A stretch of DNA of 64,000 nt from Proteobacteria bacterium SG_bin4 (lineage in GTDB: Bacteria; Pseudomonadota; Gammaproteobacteria; Burkholderiales; Nitrosomonadaceae). The stretch's first letter is position 1, and each line of letters starts with the position of its first letter. Made by a program: the position numbers and the translations under genes. A model generated the notes under the pieces. The model was given only the letters and a program-made list of their open reading frames with translations, was not told the origin of the DNA and ran no database searches. Where the stretch lies: the NCBI GenBank assembly GCA_002083395.1, contig LWDH01000053.1, forward strand, positions 34,010-98,009, read 5' to 3'. Positions 35,186 through 45,365 of this stretch are shown piece after piece.

Positions 35186-35410
35186 GTGACAGGGCAGGGA
35201 TCCGGCGGTAATGTACTGGCAGCGGTTTGTAGTTTTTTTATTCCAGGGCTTGGTCAGTTAGTGCAGGGGCGCTTGTTGCCGGCTTTGCTATTTTTTGTAT
35301 TGACAGGACTGGGTTATTTTTTCTGGGTGCTGATTATTCCGGCTGTGATTGCGGGAATTTTGCATCTTTGGTCGATCATCGATGCCGCACGATTTAGCGG
35401 GCCGGTATAA
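35186..35410 (+). CDS. Small two-helix membrane protein
   Basis: I place the start at the GTG at 35186 because AAGGAGG lies eight bases before it, giving 74 residues (V/MTGQGSGGNVLAAVCSF). A longer frame from 35099 would overlap the previous gene by over 80 bp. It has a GLGQLVQGR turn between two hydrophobic helices and an N-terminal glycine-rich head, similar in shape to TM2-type small membrane proteins. It starts 4 bp after the preceding stop, so the two genes are probably coupled. Confidence 0.7.
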   Translation: MTGQGSGGNVLAAVCSFFIPGLGQLVQGRLLPALLFFVLTGLGYFFWVLIIPAVIAGILHLWSIIDAARFSGPV

Positions 35411-35526
35411 GCACCATTCAGGTTTAGAAGTAGCAACATTGCTATTTTGACGCTTTTCAAAACTTCCACCGGTAGTGAGATTGCCGTTTCAAGGATGGGC
35501 GGTGCGTTTTCAGGGGTAAAATTTTT

Positions 35527-35567
35527 AAATAACCGATACGATTGAAAGATCGAAGCGGGTTATTTTT
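35527..35567 (+). terminator. AT-rich hairpin, weak terminator candidate
   Basis: AAATAACC and GGTTATTT form an 8-bp stem followed by a short T-run, in the 240-bp gap before rimO. The loop is long (about 23 bases), so it is a weak candidate. Confidence 0.35.
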
Positions 35568-35650
35568 AAAAAAATTACCTCGGTTATCAGCTAAAATCCC
35601 GCATTTGCTTTTCTTTTAGCAGTATTCATTCTGATCCGAACCGGTAGATT

Positions 35651-36985
35651 ATGTCCTCATCCAAACAAATTCCAAACAGAGTTGGTTTTATTTCACTAGG
35701 TTGCCCGAAAGCATTGGTCGATTCGGAGCAAATACTAACGCAACTGCGTGCCGAAGGGTACGAAATCTCCCCATCTTACGATGATGCCGATCTGGTGGTG
35801 GTTAACACCTGCGGGTTTATTGATAGCGCGGTTGAAGAATCGCTGGATGCCATCGGAGAGGCTTTAGCCGAGAACGGTAAAGTCATCGTAACCGGTTGTT
35901 TGGGGGCGAAAGAGGGCGGTGACGTAGTCAAGAAGGCGCATCCTCAGGTTCTAGCGGTAACCGGGCCGCATGCACTACCGGAAGTGATGTCGGCGATTCA
36001 TGCACATTTACCGCAGCCGCACGATCCATTTACCAGTTTGATACCGCCGCAAGGAATCCGGTTAACGCCTAAGCATTATGCCTATATCAAAATCTCCGAG
36101 GGCTGCAATCATCGCTGCACCTTTTGCATTATTCCCTCGATGCGCGGAGATTTGGTCAGCCGGCCGATTCATCAAGTGATGCAAGAAGCCGAGCATTTAG
36201 TTGATGCGGGTGTCAAAGAGTTATTGATCATATCCCAGGATACCAGCGCTTATGGGGTGGATGTGAAATACCGTACCGGTTTTTGGCAGGGGCGCCCGAT
36301 TAAAACCCGTTTGACGGAATTGGCAACCGCATTGGGTTCGTTAGGCGTGTGGGTGCGATTGCATTATGTTTACCCGTATCCGCATGTCGATGAGGTCATA
36401 CCATTAATGGCGGAGGGTAAAATTCTGCCGTACCTGGATGTTCCTTTTCAGCATGCGAGTACAAGGATTTTGAAAGCGATGAAACGGCCGGCAAGCGCAG
36501 AGAATAATTTGGAAAGAATCCAGCAGTGGCGGCAGGTATGCCCTGATATTACGCTACGCAGTACGTTTATCGTAGGTTTTCCTGGCGAGACCGACAAAGA
36601 ATTTGAAGCGCTTCTGGAGTTTTTAAAGGAAGCGCAATTGGACCGCGTCGGTTGTTTTACGTATTCACCGGTTGAAGGTGCTGCAGCCAATCAACTACCG
36701 GGACATGTACCGGAAGAAGTCAAGGAAGAACGCCGAGCACGCTTCATGCAGTTGCAGCAAGATATTAGCCGCGAACGATTGGCCAAAAAAATCGGGCAAA
36801 AAATTACGGTAATGGTGGATCAATTAACTGAAGAGCAGGTGATTGCCCGAAGCAGCGCCGATGCGCCGGAAATCGACGGATTGGTATATGTTGAGAATGC
36901 CGGAAAAGTTCAGCCAGGGGACTTTCTGCAAGTGGAAATCACGGATTCCGATACGCATGATTTATTTGCGGTTGCGCGGGCTTGA
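35651..36985 (+). CDS. rimO: Ribosomal protein S12 methylthiotransferase RimO
   Basis: RimO adds a methylthio group to an aspartate of ribosomal protein S12. The N-terminal MTTase domain has SLGCPKALVDSE, the radical-SAM cluster is CNHRCTFCIIP, and the C-terminal TRAM domain ends near DTHDLFAVA. The MTTase cysteines (SLGCPK, NTCGF, TGCLG) bind the second cluster. The 444-residue length is normal. It stands alone and is convergent with truB. Confidence 0.96.
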   Translation: MSSSKQIPNRVGFISLGCPKALVDSEQILTQLRAEGYEISPSYDDADLVVVNTCGFIDSAVEESLDAIGEALAENGKVIVTGCLGAKEGGDVVKKAHPQVLAVTGPHALPEVMSAIHAHLPQPHDPFTSLIPPQGIRLTPKHYAYIKISEGCNHRCTFCIIPSMRGDLVSRPIHQVMQEAEHLVDAGVKELLIISQDTSAYGVDVKYRTGFWQGRPIKTRLTELATALGSLGVWVRLHYVYPYPHVDEVIPLMAEGKILPYLDVPFQHASTRILKAMKRPASAENNLERIQQWRQVCPDITLRSTFIVGFPGETDKEFEALLEFLKEAQLDRVGCFTYSPVEGAAANQLPGHVPEEVKEERRARFMQLQQDISRERLAKKIGQKITVMVDQLTEEQVIARSSADAPEIDGLVYVENAGKVQPGDFLQVEITDSDTHDLFAVARA

Positions 36986-37060
36986 GATTCCCAAACAATG
37001 AATTACCGCAATGAATTGCAAAATATCAGTTTGGGCCGGTTGAAACAGATCCGTAGCCCG

Positions 37061-37981
37061 TTATTGGATATCCGATAAAAGCCGCTTGGCTGCTATCGTG
37101 CGTTCGGCGGTTATGACACCGAGCCCCAGAAACTGCTGCCGTTCATTATAAAGCCGCGCCATTGCACCTGCAGTTAATTCACCACAAGCGGATGAAGATG
37201 AGACGATTCTTCCTTGCAAAATATATTTTGCCGCTAATGCGTCCAATTGGATCATGGGATATTCTTGCAGCATATTATCGACCGATAATAAGAAGTGCTG
37301 CCGCTCGTCGTCATCCAAATTCTCAATCGCTTCCAGCGTCTGTGCCTGAGCAATGTCAAATTGTCCGGTCGCGGTCCGGCGCAAATCAGTGAGGTAAGCC
37401 CCTCCGCATCCAAGCGCCTTGCCAATATCTTCCGCTAACACCCGGACGTAAGTGCCGGAACTGCAGCGGATGCTGATGCGTAATTCATTTTGCTGCAACG
37501 ATAGCATATGCAATGCATCAATATTAATTTCGCGCGCTGGCCGTGCAATGATGCTGCCAGTTCTGGCATATTGATACAGCGGTTTACCCTGATGCTTAAG
37601 CGCACTGTACATCGGCGGGATTTGCTGAGTTACCCCGATAAATTGCGAGAGTATTTGTTCGCATTTTGCCTGTGTCGGGTACTCTGATATTTCCAGCCGG
37701 TGAATTTCCCCTTCCACATCGCCAGTGGTACTCAAGAATCCTAGTTTCAACGTGGCAATATAGGATTTTTTGGCGCCCAGCAAAAATGATGAGAATTTTG
37801 TGGCTTCGCCAAAACAGATTGGAAGTAATCCGGTGGCCATTGGATCCAATGTTCCGGTATGGCCGCATTTGGCCGCCGAAAAAATTCTTTTAACTTTTTG
37901 TAATGCGTTATTGGACGAGGCGCCACGCGGTTTGTCCAACAGTAATATGCCGCTGATTTTACGTTTTTCCGGCTTAGACAA
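37061..37981 (-). CDS. truB: tRNA pseudouridine(55) synthase TruB
   Basis: TruB makes pseudouridine 55 in the T-loop of tRNAs. The catalytic aspartate lies in GHTGTLDPMATGLLP, and the family opening ISGILLLDKPRGASSNNALQ is clear. The start is uncertain: the frame is open to a TTG at 38059, overlapping rbfA by 47 bp. A TTG at 37981 gives eight residues before the conserved block, as in E. coli, and I use it. No Shine-Dalgarno decides. An ATT at 38017 overlaps the rbfA stop and could also serve. It is the last gene of the rimP-truB operon. Confidence 0.9.
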   Translation of the reverse strand: MSKPEKRKISGILLLDKPRGASSNNALQKVKRIFSAAKCGHTGTLDPMATGLLPICFGEATKFSSFLLGAKKSYIATLKLGFLSTTGDVEGEIHRLEISEYPTQAKCEQILSQFIGVTQQIPPMYSALKHQGKPLYQYARTGSIIARPAREINIDALHMLSLQQNELRISIRCSSGTYVRVLAEDIGKALGCGGAYLTDLRRTATGQFDIAQAQTLEAIENLDDDERQHFLLSVDNMLQEYPMIQLDALAAKYILQGRIVSSSSACGELTAGAMARLYNERQQFLGLGVITAERTIAAKRLLSDIQ

Positions 37982-38012
37982 GTTGGTAGAGCGCTGCAGA
38001 TAGTTACTTTTA

Positions 38013-38387
38013 TCAATCCGGTTGATGACTGGCTTTATCCAGTGCGATCGCTTCGTCAATCAATTTCGACAGACGTATGCCGCGTTCAATTGATTCGTCA
38101 TATACAAAATGTAACTGCGGGATGACTCTTAACTTCATCCGATGAGACAAGTGGGTGCGCAAAAAACCTTTGGCATGTTCCAAACCTTTTTCAACCAGAC
38201 TATGTTCTTCAGAATTACCAAGCGCGGTATAAAAGATTTTTGCGTGGCTGTAATCGCGCGTTACTTCAACGGCGGTAATCGTGATTTGTTTCACGCGCGG
38301 ATCTTTGATTTCATTTTGCAGTAAATCGGCTAATTCCCGTTGTATCTGATCGGCGACCCGGAGTGTGCGGGAGTATTCTTTTGGCAT
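38013..38387 (-). CDS. rbfA: 30S ribosome-binding factor RbfA
   Basis: RbfA helps mature the 5' end of 16S rRNA and is needed at low temperature. The 124-residue KH-fold protein starts MPKEYSRTLRVADQIQRELA and has the LLQNEIKDPRV segment typical of the family. It lies between infB (27 bp before it) and truB, the standard order. Confidence 0.95.
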   Translation of the reverse strand: MPKEYSRTLRVADQIQRELADLLQNEIKDPRVKQITITAVEVTRDYSHAKIFYTALGNSEEHSLVEKGLEHAKGFLRTHLSHRMKLRVIPQLHFVYDESIERGIRLSKLIDEAIALDKASHQPD

Positions 38388-38414
38388 GAAATCTTGTCAA
38401 TGATCCAGTAGTTA

Positions 38415-41063
38415 TTATAAAGATCGGGCTGTTTCAACAATTTCGTAGATTTCCAACTGATCGCCAACTTGGATTTCATTGAAGTTCTTTAGCGATAATC
38501 CGCATTCAAAGCCTTCTCTTACTTCTTTGACATCATCTTTAAAGCGCTTCAATGAATCCAATTCGCAACTGTGGATCACTAAGCCATCGCGTAACACCCG
38601 GACGAGTGAGTTTCGCTTGACGATACCGTCTAATACATAACATCCAGCGACTACTCCGACCTTAGGGATGCGGTAAATTTCGCGGATATCGATCAAACCG
38701 ATAATGTTTTCTTTGCGTTCGGGTGCCATCATTCCGGAGAGCGCTGCCTTGATTTCATCAACGGCTTCATAAATGATGTTGTAGTAACGAACATCGACAC
38801 CGGTAGAAGCGATCAATTTACGGGCGCTGGCATCAGCGCGGACATTAAAACCAATAATGACGGCTTTTGATGCCAGGGACAGATTGACATCCGATTCAAT
38901 AATGGCTCCGACGCCGCTGTGAATGATGTTGACTTTCACTTCATCAGTAGAGATTTTTTCCAAAGCATAAGTCAGTGCTTCGCATGAGCCTTGCACATCG
39001 GCTTTGATAATGAGTGACAAAACTTTGACGTCTTCCTGTTGATCGAAAACATTTTCCAGTTTTGCAGCTTGCTGCTTGGCCAGTTTTACATCGCGGTATT
39101 TACCCTGCCTGAAGAGTGCAATTTCCCGGGCTTTGCGCTCATCATCCAGCACCAGCACGGTTTCACCGGCTTCGGGAACCTCTGATAAGCCTTGTATTTC
39201 GACAGGAATCGATGTTCCTGCGTGCTTAATAGCTTTGCCGTTTTCATCGTTCATGGCGCGAACCTTGCCATAAACGGCGCCTGCCAGCAGCACATCACCA
39301 CGGTTCAACGTGCCTGATTGCACTAAAATCGTCGCTACCGGGCCGCGGCCTTTGTCCAAGCGTGATTCGATCACAACACCCTTCGCGGGAGTGTTGATCG
39401 GTGCTTTGAGTTCAAGCACCTCCGCTTGCAATAAGATACTTTCCAGCAACGCATCAATACCTTGACCGGTTTTGGCCGATACTTCCACAAACATGGTATC
39501 GCCCCCCCAATCTTCAGGCACGACTTCATGATTGACCAATTCATGCCGGATTCTTTCTACGTTGGCTTCCGGTTTGTCAATCTTGTTGACTGCAACGATG
39601 ATCGGAATTTTTGCAGCTTTGGCATGATGGACCGCTTCGACGGTTTGGGGCATAACGCCATCATCCGCAGCTACAACGAGAATGACGATATCGGTAATTT
39701 TTGTTCCGCGCGCGCGCATGGCAGTGAATGCTTCGTGACCCGGGGTGTCGAGGAATGTAACCATACCGTGGTCGGTTTCGACGTGATAAGCGCCGATATG
39801 CTGAGTAATACCGCCGGCTTCACCGCCTGCAACCCGGGTGCGCCGGATATAATCAAGCAGTGAGGTTTTACCATGGTCGACATGCCCCATGACCGTAACC
39901 ACCGGTGCTCTGGAAACCATCTCAGCCGCTGTGATCGATGATTCCTGATCGGTGAGAAAGCTCTCGGGATTGTCCATCTCGGCATATTTTGCGATATGAC
40001 CCATCTCTTCAACCACGATCATCGCCGTATCCTGATCGAGCATTTGATTGATTGTTACCATGCTGCCCATTTTCATCAGCACTTTAATCACATCAGCCGC
40101 TTTGACTGACATTTTTTGAGCCAAAGCGCTTACTGAGATGGTTTCAGGAACAAGTATCTCGCGCACAATGGGTTCAGTGGGCGCAGAAAAACCATGGACG
40201 TTTTGTTCTTCGACGGGGTGAGGTTTGCTATGTTTTTCTCTGCGCGTGCGCCAGCCTTGGCCGTTTGAAATATCGCCACGAGTTTTTACAGATCGTTTTT
40301 TGATATTTTCATCTTTCCATACGACTTGCTGTTTTAACTGTTTCTTTTTCTTATCAGTTTTCTCTTCTGTTTTTATAGCTGGCTTGTGTAACGTTCCTTC
40401 CGTGGCACTCGCATGCGCTTCGACACTTGGCCGTTCAGTTTCAATTTTGTTTTTGGCATCCGATGGCGATTGAGAAGCGGTTTCTGTCGATGCGGGGGGG
40501 GAGGGTTGGACCGTAGGGGGTGTTTGCTCGATGGAAGCTTTTGTTTCGGCGGCGATGACTTGTGATTTTTCAATTTCTTCGGTTTTTTTACGAGCTCTCT
40601 TTTGTCGAATTTCTTCAGCTTGACGTGCAATTAATTCAGCTTGCTTTCTAGCTTCTTCATTACGTAATGCCAATTGTTCTTCATCAATAATCGGCTGATT
40701 GACGGGTCGACTCGTAACTTCCGGGGTCACAGGTTTTGTTGGTGCGGACTCGATTTCTCCGGAGATACCGGGTTTTGACAGAACTCTTCTTTTTCTGACT
40801 TCGACTTGGATAGTCCGTGCCCGGCCAGTACTATCGGATTTGCGGATTTCAGAAGTTTGGCGGCGGGTAAGCGTAACCTTACTTTTGGTATCAGTGGCTC
40901 CATGGGTTTTTCTAAGATAATCGAGCAATTGCGCCTTGTCTTGCTCGGTTAAACTGTCTTCCACCAGCATCTTTTTGACGCCCGCGGCTTTCAGTTGCTC
41001 GAGCAGCACTGTCGGCAACAAACCCAATTCATTCGCAAATTGTTCCACACTCATTTGAGCCAT
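38415..41063 (-). CDS. infB: Translation initiation factor IF-2
   Basis: IF-2 is the GTPase that brings initiator tRNA to the ribosome. It has the N-terminal IF2_N fold (MAQMSVEQFANELGLLPTVL), a long charged linker rich in K, E, P and T (about 60-280), then the GTPase with G1 GHVDHGKTS, G3 DTPGHEAF and G4 NKIDK, and the C-terminal beta-barrels. The 882-residue length matches. It follows nusA by 78 bp. Confidence 0.97.
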   Translation of the reverse strand: MAQMSVEQFANELGLLPTVLLEQLKAAGVKKMLVEDSLTEQDKAQLLDYLRKTHGATDTKSKVTLTRRQTSEIRKSDSTGRARTIQVEVRKRRVLSKPGISGEIESAPTKPVTPEVTSRPVNQPIIDEEQLALRNEEARKQAELIARQAEEIRQKRARKKTEEIEKSQVIAAETKASIEQTPPTVQPSPPASTETASQSPSDAKNKIETERPSVEAHASATEGTLHKPAIKTEEKTDKKKKQLKQQVVWKDENIKKRSVKTRGDISNGQGWRTRREKHSKPHPVEEQNVHGFSAPTEPIVREILVPETISVSALAQKMSVKAADVIKVLMKMGSMVTINQMLDQDTAMIVVEEMGHIAKYAEMDNPESFLTDQESSITAAEMVSRAPVVTVMGHVDHGKTSLLDYIRRTRVAGGEAGGITQHIGAYHVETDHGMVTFLDTPGHEAFTAMRARGTKITDIVILVVAADDGVMPQTVEAVHHAKAAKIPIIVAVNKIDKPEANVERIRHELVNHEVVPEDWGGDTMFVEVSAKTGQGIDALLESILLQAEVLELKAPINTPAKGVVIESRLDKGRGPVATILVQSGTLNRGDVLLAGAVYGKVRAMNDENGKAIKHAGTSIPVEIQGLSEVPEAGETVLVLDDERKAREIALFRQGKYRDVKLAKQQAAKLENVFDQQEDVKVLSLIIKADVQGSCEALTYALEKISTDEVKVNIIHSGVGAIIESDVNLSLASKAVIIGFNVRADASARKLIASTGVDVRYYNIIYEAVDEIKAALSGMMAPERKENIIGLIDIREIYRIPKVGVVAGCYVLDGIVKRNSLVRVLRDGLVIHSCELDSLKRFKDDVKEVREGFECGLSLKNFNEIQVGDQLEIYEIVETARSL

Positions 41064-41141
41064 TTATAACCCTTCACCAATCCGTACTTCAAGCTGAATC
41101 TTGTAAAACCCAAGTTAATCCATTTCTCGCATGCCATTGAA

Positions 41142-42614
41142 TCACGTAAACCATGGCTCACGCGCTTTGATAATTAATCGATTGGCACGTTCAATATCGA
41201 TACCGGTCATTTCAACTAGATCATCAGCGGCCAAGTCGGCTAAATCTTCTTGCGTGTTAATGCCGTGGGATGCAAGTTCCCTGACAATATTGATATCCAT
41301 TCCTTCGATCGAGAGTAGATCTTCAGCGACGTGCTCAACTTTCTCTTCGTTGGCTATGGCATCCGTTAATAAAGCATTGCGAGCACGATTTCTTATTTCA
41401 TTGACGGTCTCTTCATCCAATGATTCTATTTCTAACATTTCATTGAGTGGAACATACGCGACTTCTTCCAGTGTCACGAAACCTTCTTGTAATAATATCT
41501 TGGCAATTTCTTCATCGACATCCAGTTTTTCCATGAAAAGCTGGCAGATTTGCGTCGATTCCTGTTCATGTTTAGCTTTGGATTCTTCGACAGTCAAGAT
41601 ATTGAGTTCCCATCCTGTCAAATCCGAAGCCAAGCGGACATTCTGCCCGCCGCGGCCGATCGCTTGCGCAAGATTGTCATCGTCCACCACAATATCCATG
41701 CTGTGCTTTTCTTCATCCACCATGATACTGCTGATTTCCGCCGGCGCCAGAGCATTAATGATAAAAGTTGCGGGATCTTCAGACCACAGCACAATATCCA
41801 CCCGTTCACCGGCGAGTTCGCTGATAACGGCTTGCACTCGGGAGCCGCGCATACCGACACAAGTGCCGATAGGATCAATACGTTGGTCATTCGATTTGAC
41901 GGCAATTTTTGCGCGGGATCCAGGATCTCGTGCCGCAGCTTTGATTTCTAACAAACCTTCTTCAATCTCAGGAACTTCCAGTTCGAACAATTTCACCAGA
42001 AATTCCGGAGAGATTCGCGAAAGCTTTAATTGCGGACCTCTCGTTGTGCGATCAACTTTGTATAAATAAGCACGAACGCGATCACCAACACGCAGATTTT
42101 CTTTGGGAATCATTTGATCACGAGGCAACTCCGCTTCAATCTTTCCTGATTCGATGATCGCATTGCCGCGCTCAATTCTTTTGATTGTACCGGTAACTAA
42201 ATAATCACCTTTTTCAAGAAAGTCATTCAGCGTTTGCTCGCGTTCAGCATCGCGAATTTTCTGGAAAATAACCTGCTTGGCTGCTTGTGCGCCAATGCGG
42301 CCAAACTCAACTGGTTCCAAAGGTTTTTCCAAATATGCGCCGAGCTGGATTGTTGAATCAGATTTTAACGCATCACTTAAGGATACCTGGCGTGCGGGAT
42401 CATCGACAACACCATCTTCCACCACCAGCCAGCGGCGGAAGGATTGATGGTCCCCTGTCACTCTGTCGATAGAAACACGTGTATCGATGTCTTCTTGAAA
42501 CCGTTTTTTAGTTGCAGATGCCAAGGCAAGCTCGAGCGCCGTAAAGACGATTTCTTTTTCGACTGCTTTTTCTCGTGCCAACGCATCAACCAACAGTAAA
42601 ATTTCGCGGCTCAT
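41142..42614 (-). CDS. nusA: Transcription factor NusA
   Basis: NusA binds RNA polymerase and controls pausing, termination and antitermination. It has an N-terminal polymerase-binding domain, an S1 domain (LVTGTIKRIERGNAII), two KH domains (KIAVKSNDQRIDPIGTCVGM) and two C-terminal acidic repeats, the longer proteobacterial form. The 490-residue length matches. It lies between rimP and infB. Confidence 0.97.
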   Translation of the reverse strand: MSREILLLVDALAREKAVEKEIVFTALELALASATKKRFQEDIDTRVSIDRVTGDHQSFRRWLVVEDGVVDDPARQVSLSDALKSDSTIQLGAYLEKPLEPVEFGRIGAQAAKQVIFQKIRDAEREQTLNDFLEKGDYLVTGTIKRIERGNAIIESGKIEAELPRDQMIPKENLRVGDRVRAYLYKVDRTTRGPQLKLSRISPEFLVKLFELEVPEIEEGLLEIKAAARDPGSRAKIAVKSNDQRIDPIGTCVGMRGSRVQAVISELAGERVDIVLWSEDPATFIINALAPAEISSIMVDEEKHSMDIVVDDDNLAQAIGRGGQNVRLASDLTGWELNILTVEESKAKHEQESTQICQLFMEKLDVDEEIAKILLQEGFVTLEEVAYVPLNEMLEIESLDEETVNEIRNRARNALLTDAIANEEKVEHVAEDLLSIEGMDINIVRELASHGINTQEDLADLAADDLVEMTGIDIERANRLIIKAREPWFT

Positions 42615-42639
42615 AACCCTCCAGCCTATTCTGTATGAC

Positions 42640-43068
42640 TTACAATTTTGGTACCAAACGAGCTTTTCCTAGATTACTTAATTCAAGGTCTAGCACTTTT
42701 CCCTCAATTTCAAGCTTAATTATGCCATTATTTACTTCTCGCAAAATCCCAGTAAAGTTTTTTTGCCCCTGAATAGGAACATGGAGTTTCAATTTGATCA
42801 TTTCTCCAATAAAGCGAGAAAAATCAGCTTCTTTTCGCAATGGCCGATCAAGTCCCGGTGAAGAAACTTCGAGCCGGCCATAGTCTATATTTTCAACAGC
42901 AAACAGGCGGCTCAAGTGATTGCTGATCAAGACACAATCATCAATAGTGATGCCGTCCGGTTTATCTACAAAAATCCTGAGTAGCTTGTTATGTGCGTGC
43001 CGCTCCACTTCGACCAACTCATAACCCATTTCGTTTAGAGTTGATTCTAACAATTCTTCAAGTGCCAT
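42640..43068 (-). CDS. rimP: Ribosome maturation factor RimP
   Basis: RimP acts in 30S maturation. I place the start at the ATG at 43068 (MALEELLESTLNEMGYELVE), giving 142 residues; a longer frame to 43125 adds a stretch with no family similarity. GGAG lies only two bases from this ATG, which is close. DYGRLEVSSPGLDRPL is the family signature. It opens the rimP-nusA-infB-rbfA-truB operon. No tRNA gene precedes it, unlike metY in E. coli. Confidence 0.92.
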   Translation of the reverse strand: MALEELLESTLNEMGYELVEVERHAHNKLLRIFVDKPDGITIDDCVLISNHLSRLFAVENIDYGRLEVSSPGLDRPLRKEADFSRFIGEMIKLKLHVPIQGQKNFTGILREVNNGIIKLEIEGKVLDLELSNLGKARLVPKL

Positions 43069-43345
43069 AGCTCCGCCACAAATAAAAAATGGGCTGACAA
43101 AGCCCATCGAAATTATTGTACCCATTTTAACAAATATTTATGGATTATGGAATATAAACTTTTAGGGCACGCCGCTGTTGCAGCGTTTCTTGGCATAGTT
43201 CTACCAGTTTCAAAGTGATGTGAGGTTAATTTGACTGCGGTTATCTACCTCAATCTCAATCACATAAAAAGAAGTGCTATGGCGATTGGGGTGGATGATA
43301 CAATTTGTTGATTGAAGATTACTTGGAAAACCGGAGAATTTTTGC

Positions 43346-45316
43346 ATGACAACTATCGAAACAGTATTGCATGAAACGCGCGTTTTTCCGCCATCAGAAG
43401 AATTCACCCGACAAGCCAATATTTCCGGTATGCAAGCTTATCAAACGCTTTGTGACGAGGCGGAAAAAGATTACTTGAAGTTTTGGGGAAATCACGCGAC
43501 TGAACAAATTGTATGGCATAAGCCCTTTACTCAAATTTTTGATGATCAAACACCGCCGTTTTACCGGTGGTTTGGTGATGGAGAATTAAACGTATCTTAT
43601 AACTGTCTTGACCGGCACTTGGCAACCCAAGCTGACAAAGTCGCGATCATATTTGAAGCCGATGATGGTACGGTAATCCGATCCACTTATCGGGATCTGC
43701 ATCAGAGAGTATGCAGGTTTGCGAATGCATTGAAATCGCTCGGAATCAAAAAAGGTGATCGGGTAATCATTTATTTGCCGATGGGAATCGAAGCAGTCGT
43801 TGCGATGCAAGCATGTGCGCGGATTGGTGCAATCCACTCGGTAGTTTTCGGTGGTTTTTCTTCGAAAAGCTTGCATGAGCGCATTGTCGATGCCGGTGCC
43901 GTGGCTGTTATTACCGCTGATGAACAGATTCGTGGCGGCAAACATCATCCGCTCAAGGAAACAGTCGATGAAGCGCTACGTGCTGACGATACGTCAACAG
44001 TCAAACGTGTGGTGGTCTATCAGCGCACCGGAACCCCGGTATCTTTCAATGCCGACCGTGACGTGTGGTGGCATGAAATTGCCGAAGCTGCCAGCGCAAG
44101 CTGTGAGCCGGAGTGGGTCAATGCCGAGCATCCATTGTTTACGCTTTATACTTCAGGATCAACCGGGAAACCAAAAGGCGTTCAGCATTCCAGCGCCGGA
44201 TACTTGCTGGGCACAAAACTATCCATGTTGTGGATTTTTGATTTTAAACCGAATGACATTTTCTGGTGTACCGCGGATGTCGGCTGGGTAACCGGTCATA
44301 GTTACGTGTGCTATGGTCCGTTGGCGATGGGGGCTACGCAGGTGATTTTCGAGGGTATCCCGACTTATCCCGATGCCGGGCGTTTCTGGGAAATTATTCA
44401 GAAACATCGGGTGACTACTTTTTATACCGCACCTACGGCAATCCGTTCATTAATTAAACTAGGCACCGATTTGCCAGCGCAATATGATCTGTCATCCTTA
44501 CGTTTATTGGGTTCGGTGGGAGAGCCAATTAATCCGGAAGCTTGGATTTGGTTTTATGAAAAAATCGGACAGTCGCGCTGTCCAGTGGTCGACACTTGGT
44601 GGCAAACCGAAACCGGTTGCCATATGATTGCACCTGCTCCCGGAGCGGTTGCACTTAAACCAGGTTCGTGCACGCTTCCCTTGCCTGGAATTTTTGCTGC
44701 AATCGTTGATGAAGCGGGACATGACGTCGAAAAAGGAAAAGGAGGATTTTTGGTAATTAAGAAGCCTTTTCCTTCACAAATCAGGACGTTATGGGGTGAC
44801 CCGGAGCGCTTTAAAAAAACTTATTTTCCAGAAGATATCGGGCATGGTTTGTATTATCTTGCCGGTGATTCCGCTTATCGTGACATGGATGATTATTTCT
44901 GGATTATGGGGCGCATCGATGATGTTTTGAATGTATCGGGACATCGGTTAGGGACGATGGAAATAGAATCGGCGTTGGTGGCGCACCCGCTAGTGGCCGA
45001 AGCGGCAGTGGTGGGTAAACCCCATGAAGTTAAAGGAGAAGCTGTAATCGCATTTGTGGTTCTAAAAGGTCGCTATCCGCAAGCGGAAGAGATCGCAGAT
45101 ATTGTTCATACATTGCGGGAGTGGGTGGCGAAAGAAATCGGCCCCATCGCAAAACCAGAAGAAATCCGCTTCGGCGAGAATTTACCAAAAACCCGATCGG
45201 GGAAGATTATGCGACGGTTATTGCGAGCCCTGGCCAAAGGCGAAGAAATTACCCAAGATACTTCAACATTGGAAAATCCGGCTATCCTGGAGCAATTAAA
45301 GAAATCTGGGCTTTAA
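43346..45316 (+). CDS. acs: Acetyl-CoA synthetase
   Basis: Makes acetyl-CoA from acetate, ATP and CoA through acetyl-AMP. Adenylation motifs are TSGSTGKPKGV and WWQTETG; the C-terminal lysine that is acetylated lies in PKTRSGKIMRR. The length of 656 residues is standard. CGGAG lies before the ATG. It is read divergently from rimP and is followed 49 bp later by a metallo-hydrolase on the same strand. Confidence 0.96.
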   Translation: MTTIETVLHETRVFPPSEEFTRQANISGMQAYQTLCDEAEKDYLKFWGNHATEQIVWHKPFTQIFDDQTPPFYRWFGDGELNVSYNCLDRHLATQADKVAIIFEADDGTVIRSTYRDLHQRVCRFANALKSLGIKKGDRVIIYLPMGIEAVVAMQACARIGAIHSVVFGGFSSKSLHERIVDAGAVAVITADEQIRGGKHHPLKETVDEALRADDTSTVKRVVVYQRTGTPVSFNADRDVWWHEIAEAASASCEPEWVNAEHPLFTLYTSGSTGKPKGVQHSSAGYLLGTKLSMLWIFDFKPNDIFWCTADVGWVTGHSYVCYGPLAMGATQVIFEGIPTYPDAGRFWEIIQKHRVTTFYTAPTAIRSLIKLGTDLPAQYDLSSLRLLGSVGEPINPEAWIWFYEKIGQSRCPVVDTWWQTETGCHMIAPAPGAVALKPGSCTLPLPGIFAAIVDEAGHDVEKGKGGFLVIKKPFPSQIRTLWGDPERFKKTYFPEDIGHGLYYLAGDSAYRDMDDYFWIMGRIDDVLNVSGHRLGTMEIESALVAHPLVAEAAVVGKPHEVKGEAVIAFVVLKGRYPQAEEIADIVHTLREWVAKEIGPIAKPEEIRFGENLPKTRSGKIMRRLLRALAKGEEITQDTSTLENPAILEQLKKSGL

Positions 45317-45365
45317 TTGTGAATGGGTTATCTGGCGGACGTAACGCGGGTGAGATTGGAGAAAT

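Noticed and set aside
41131..42069. A 312-codon plus-strand frame rich in serine
   Set aside because: Antisense to nusA; serine-rich low-complexity composition is typical of a shadow frame.
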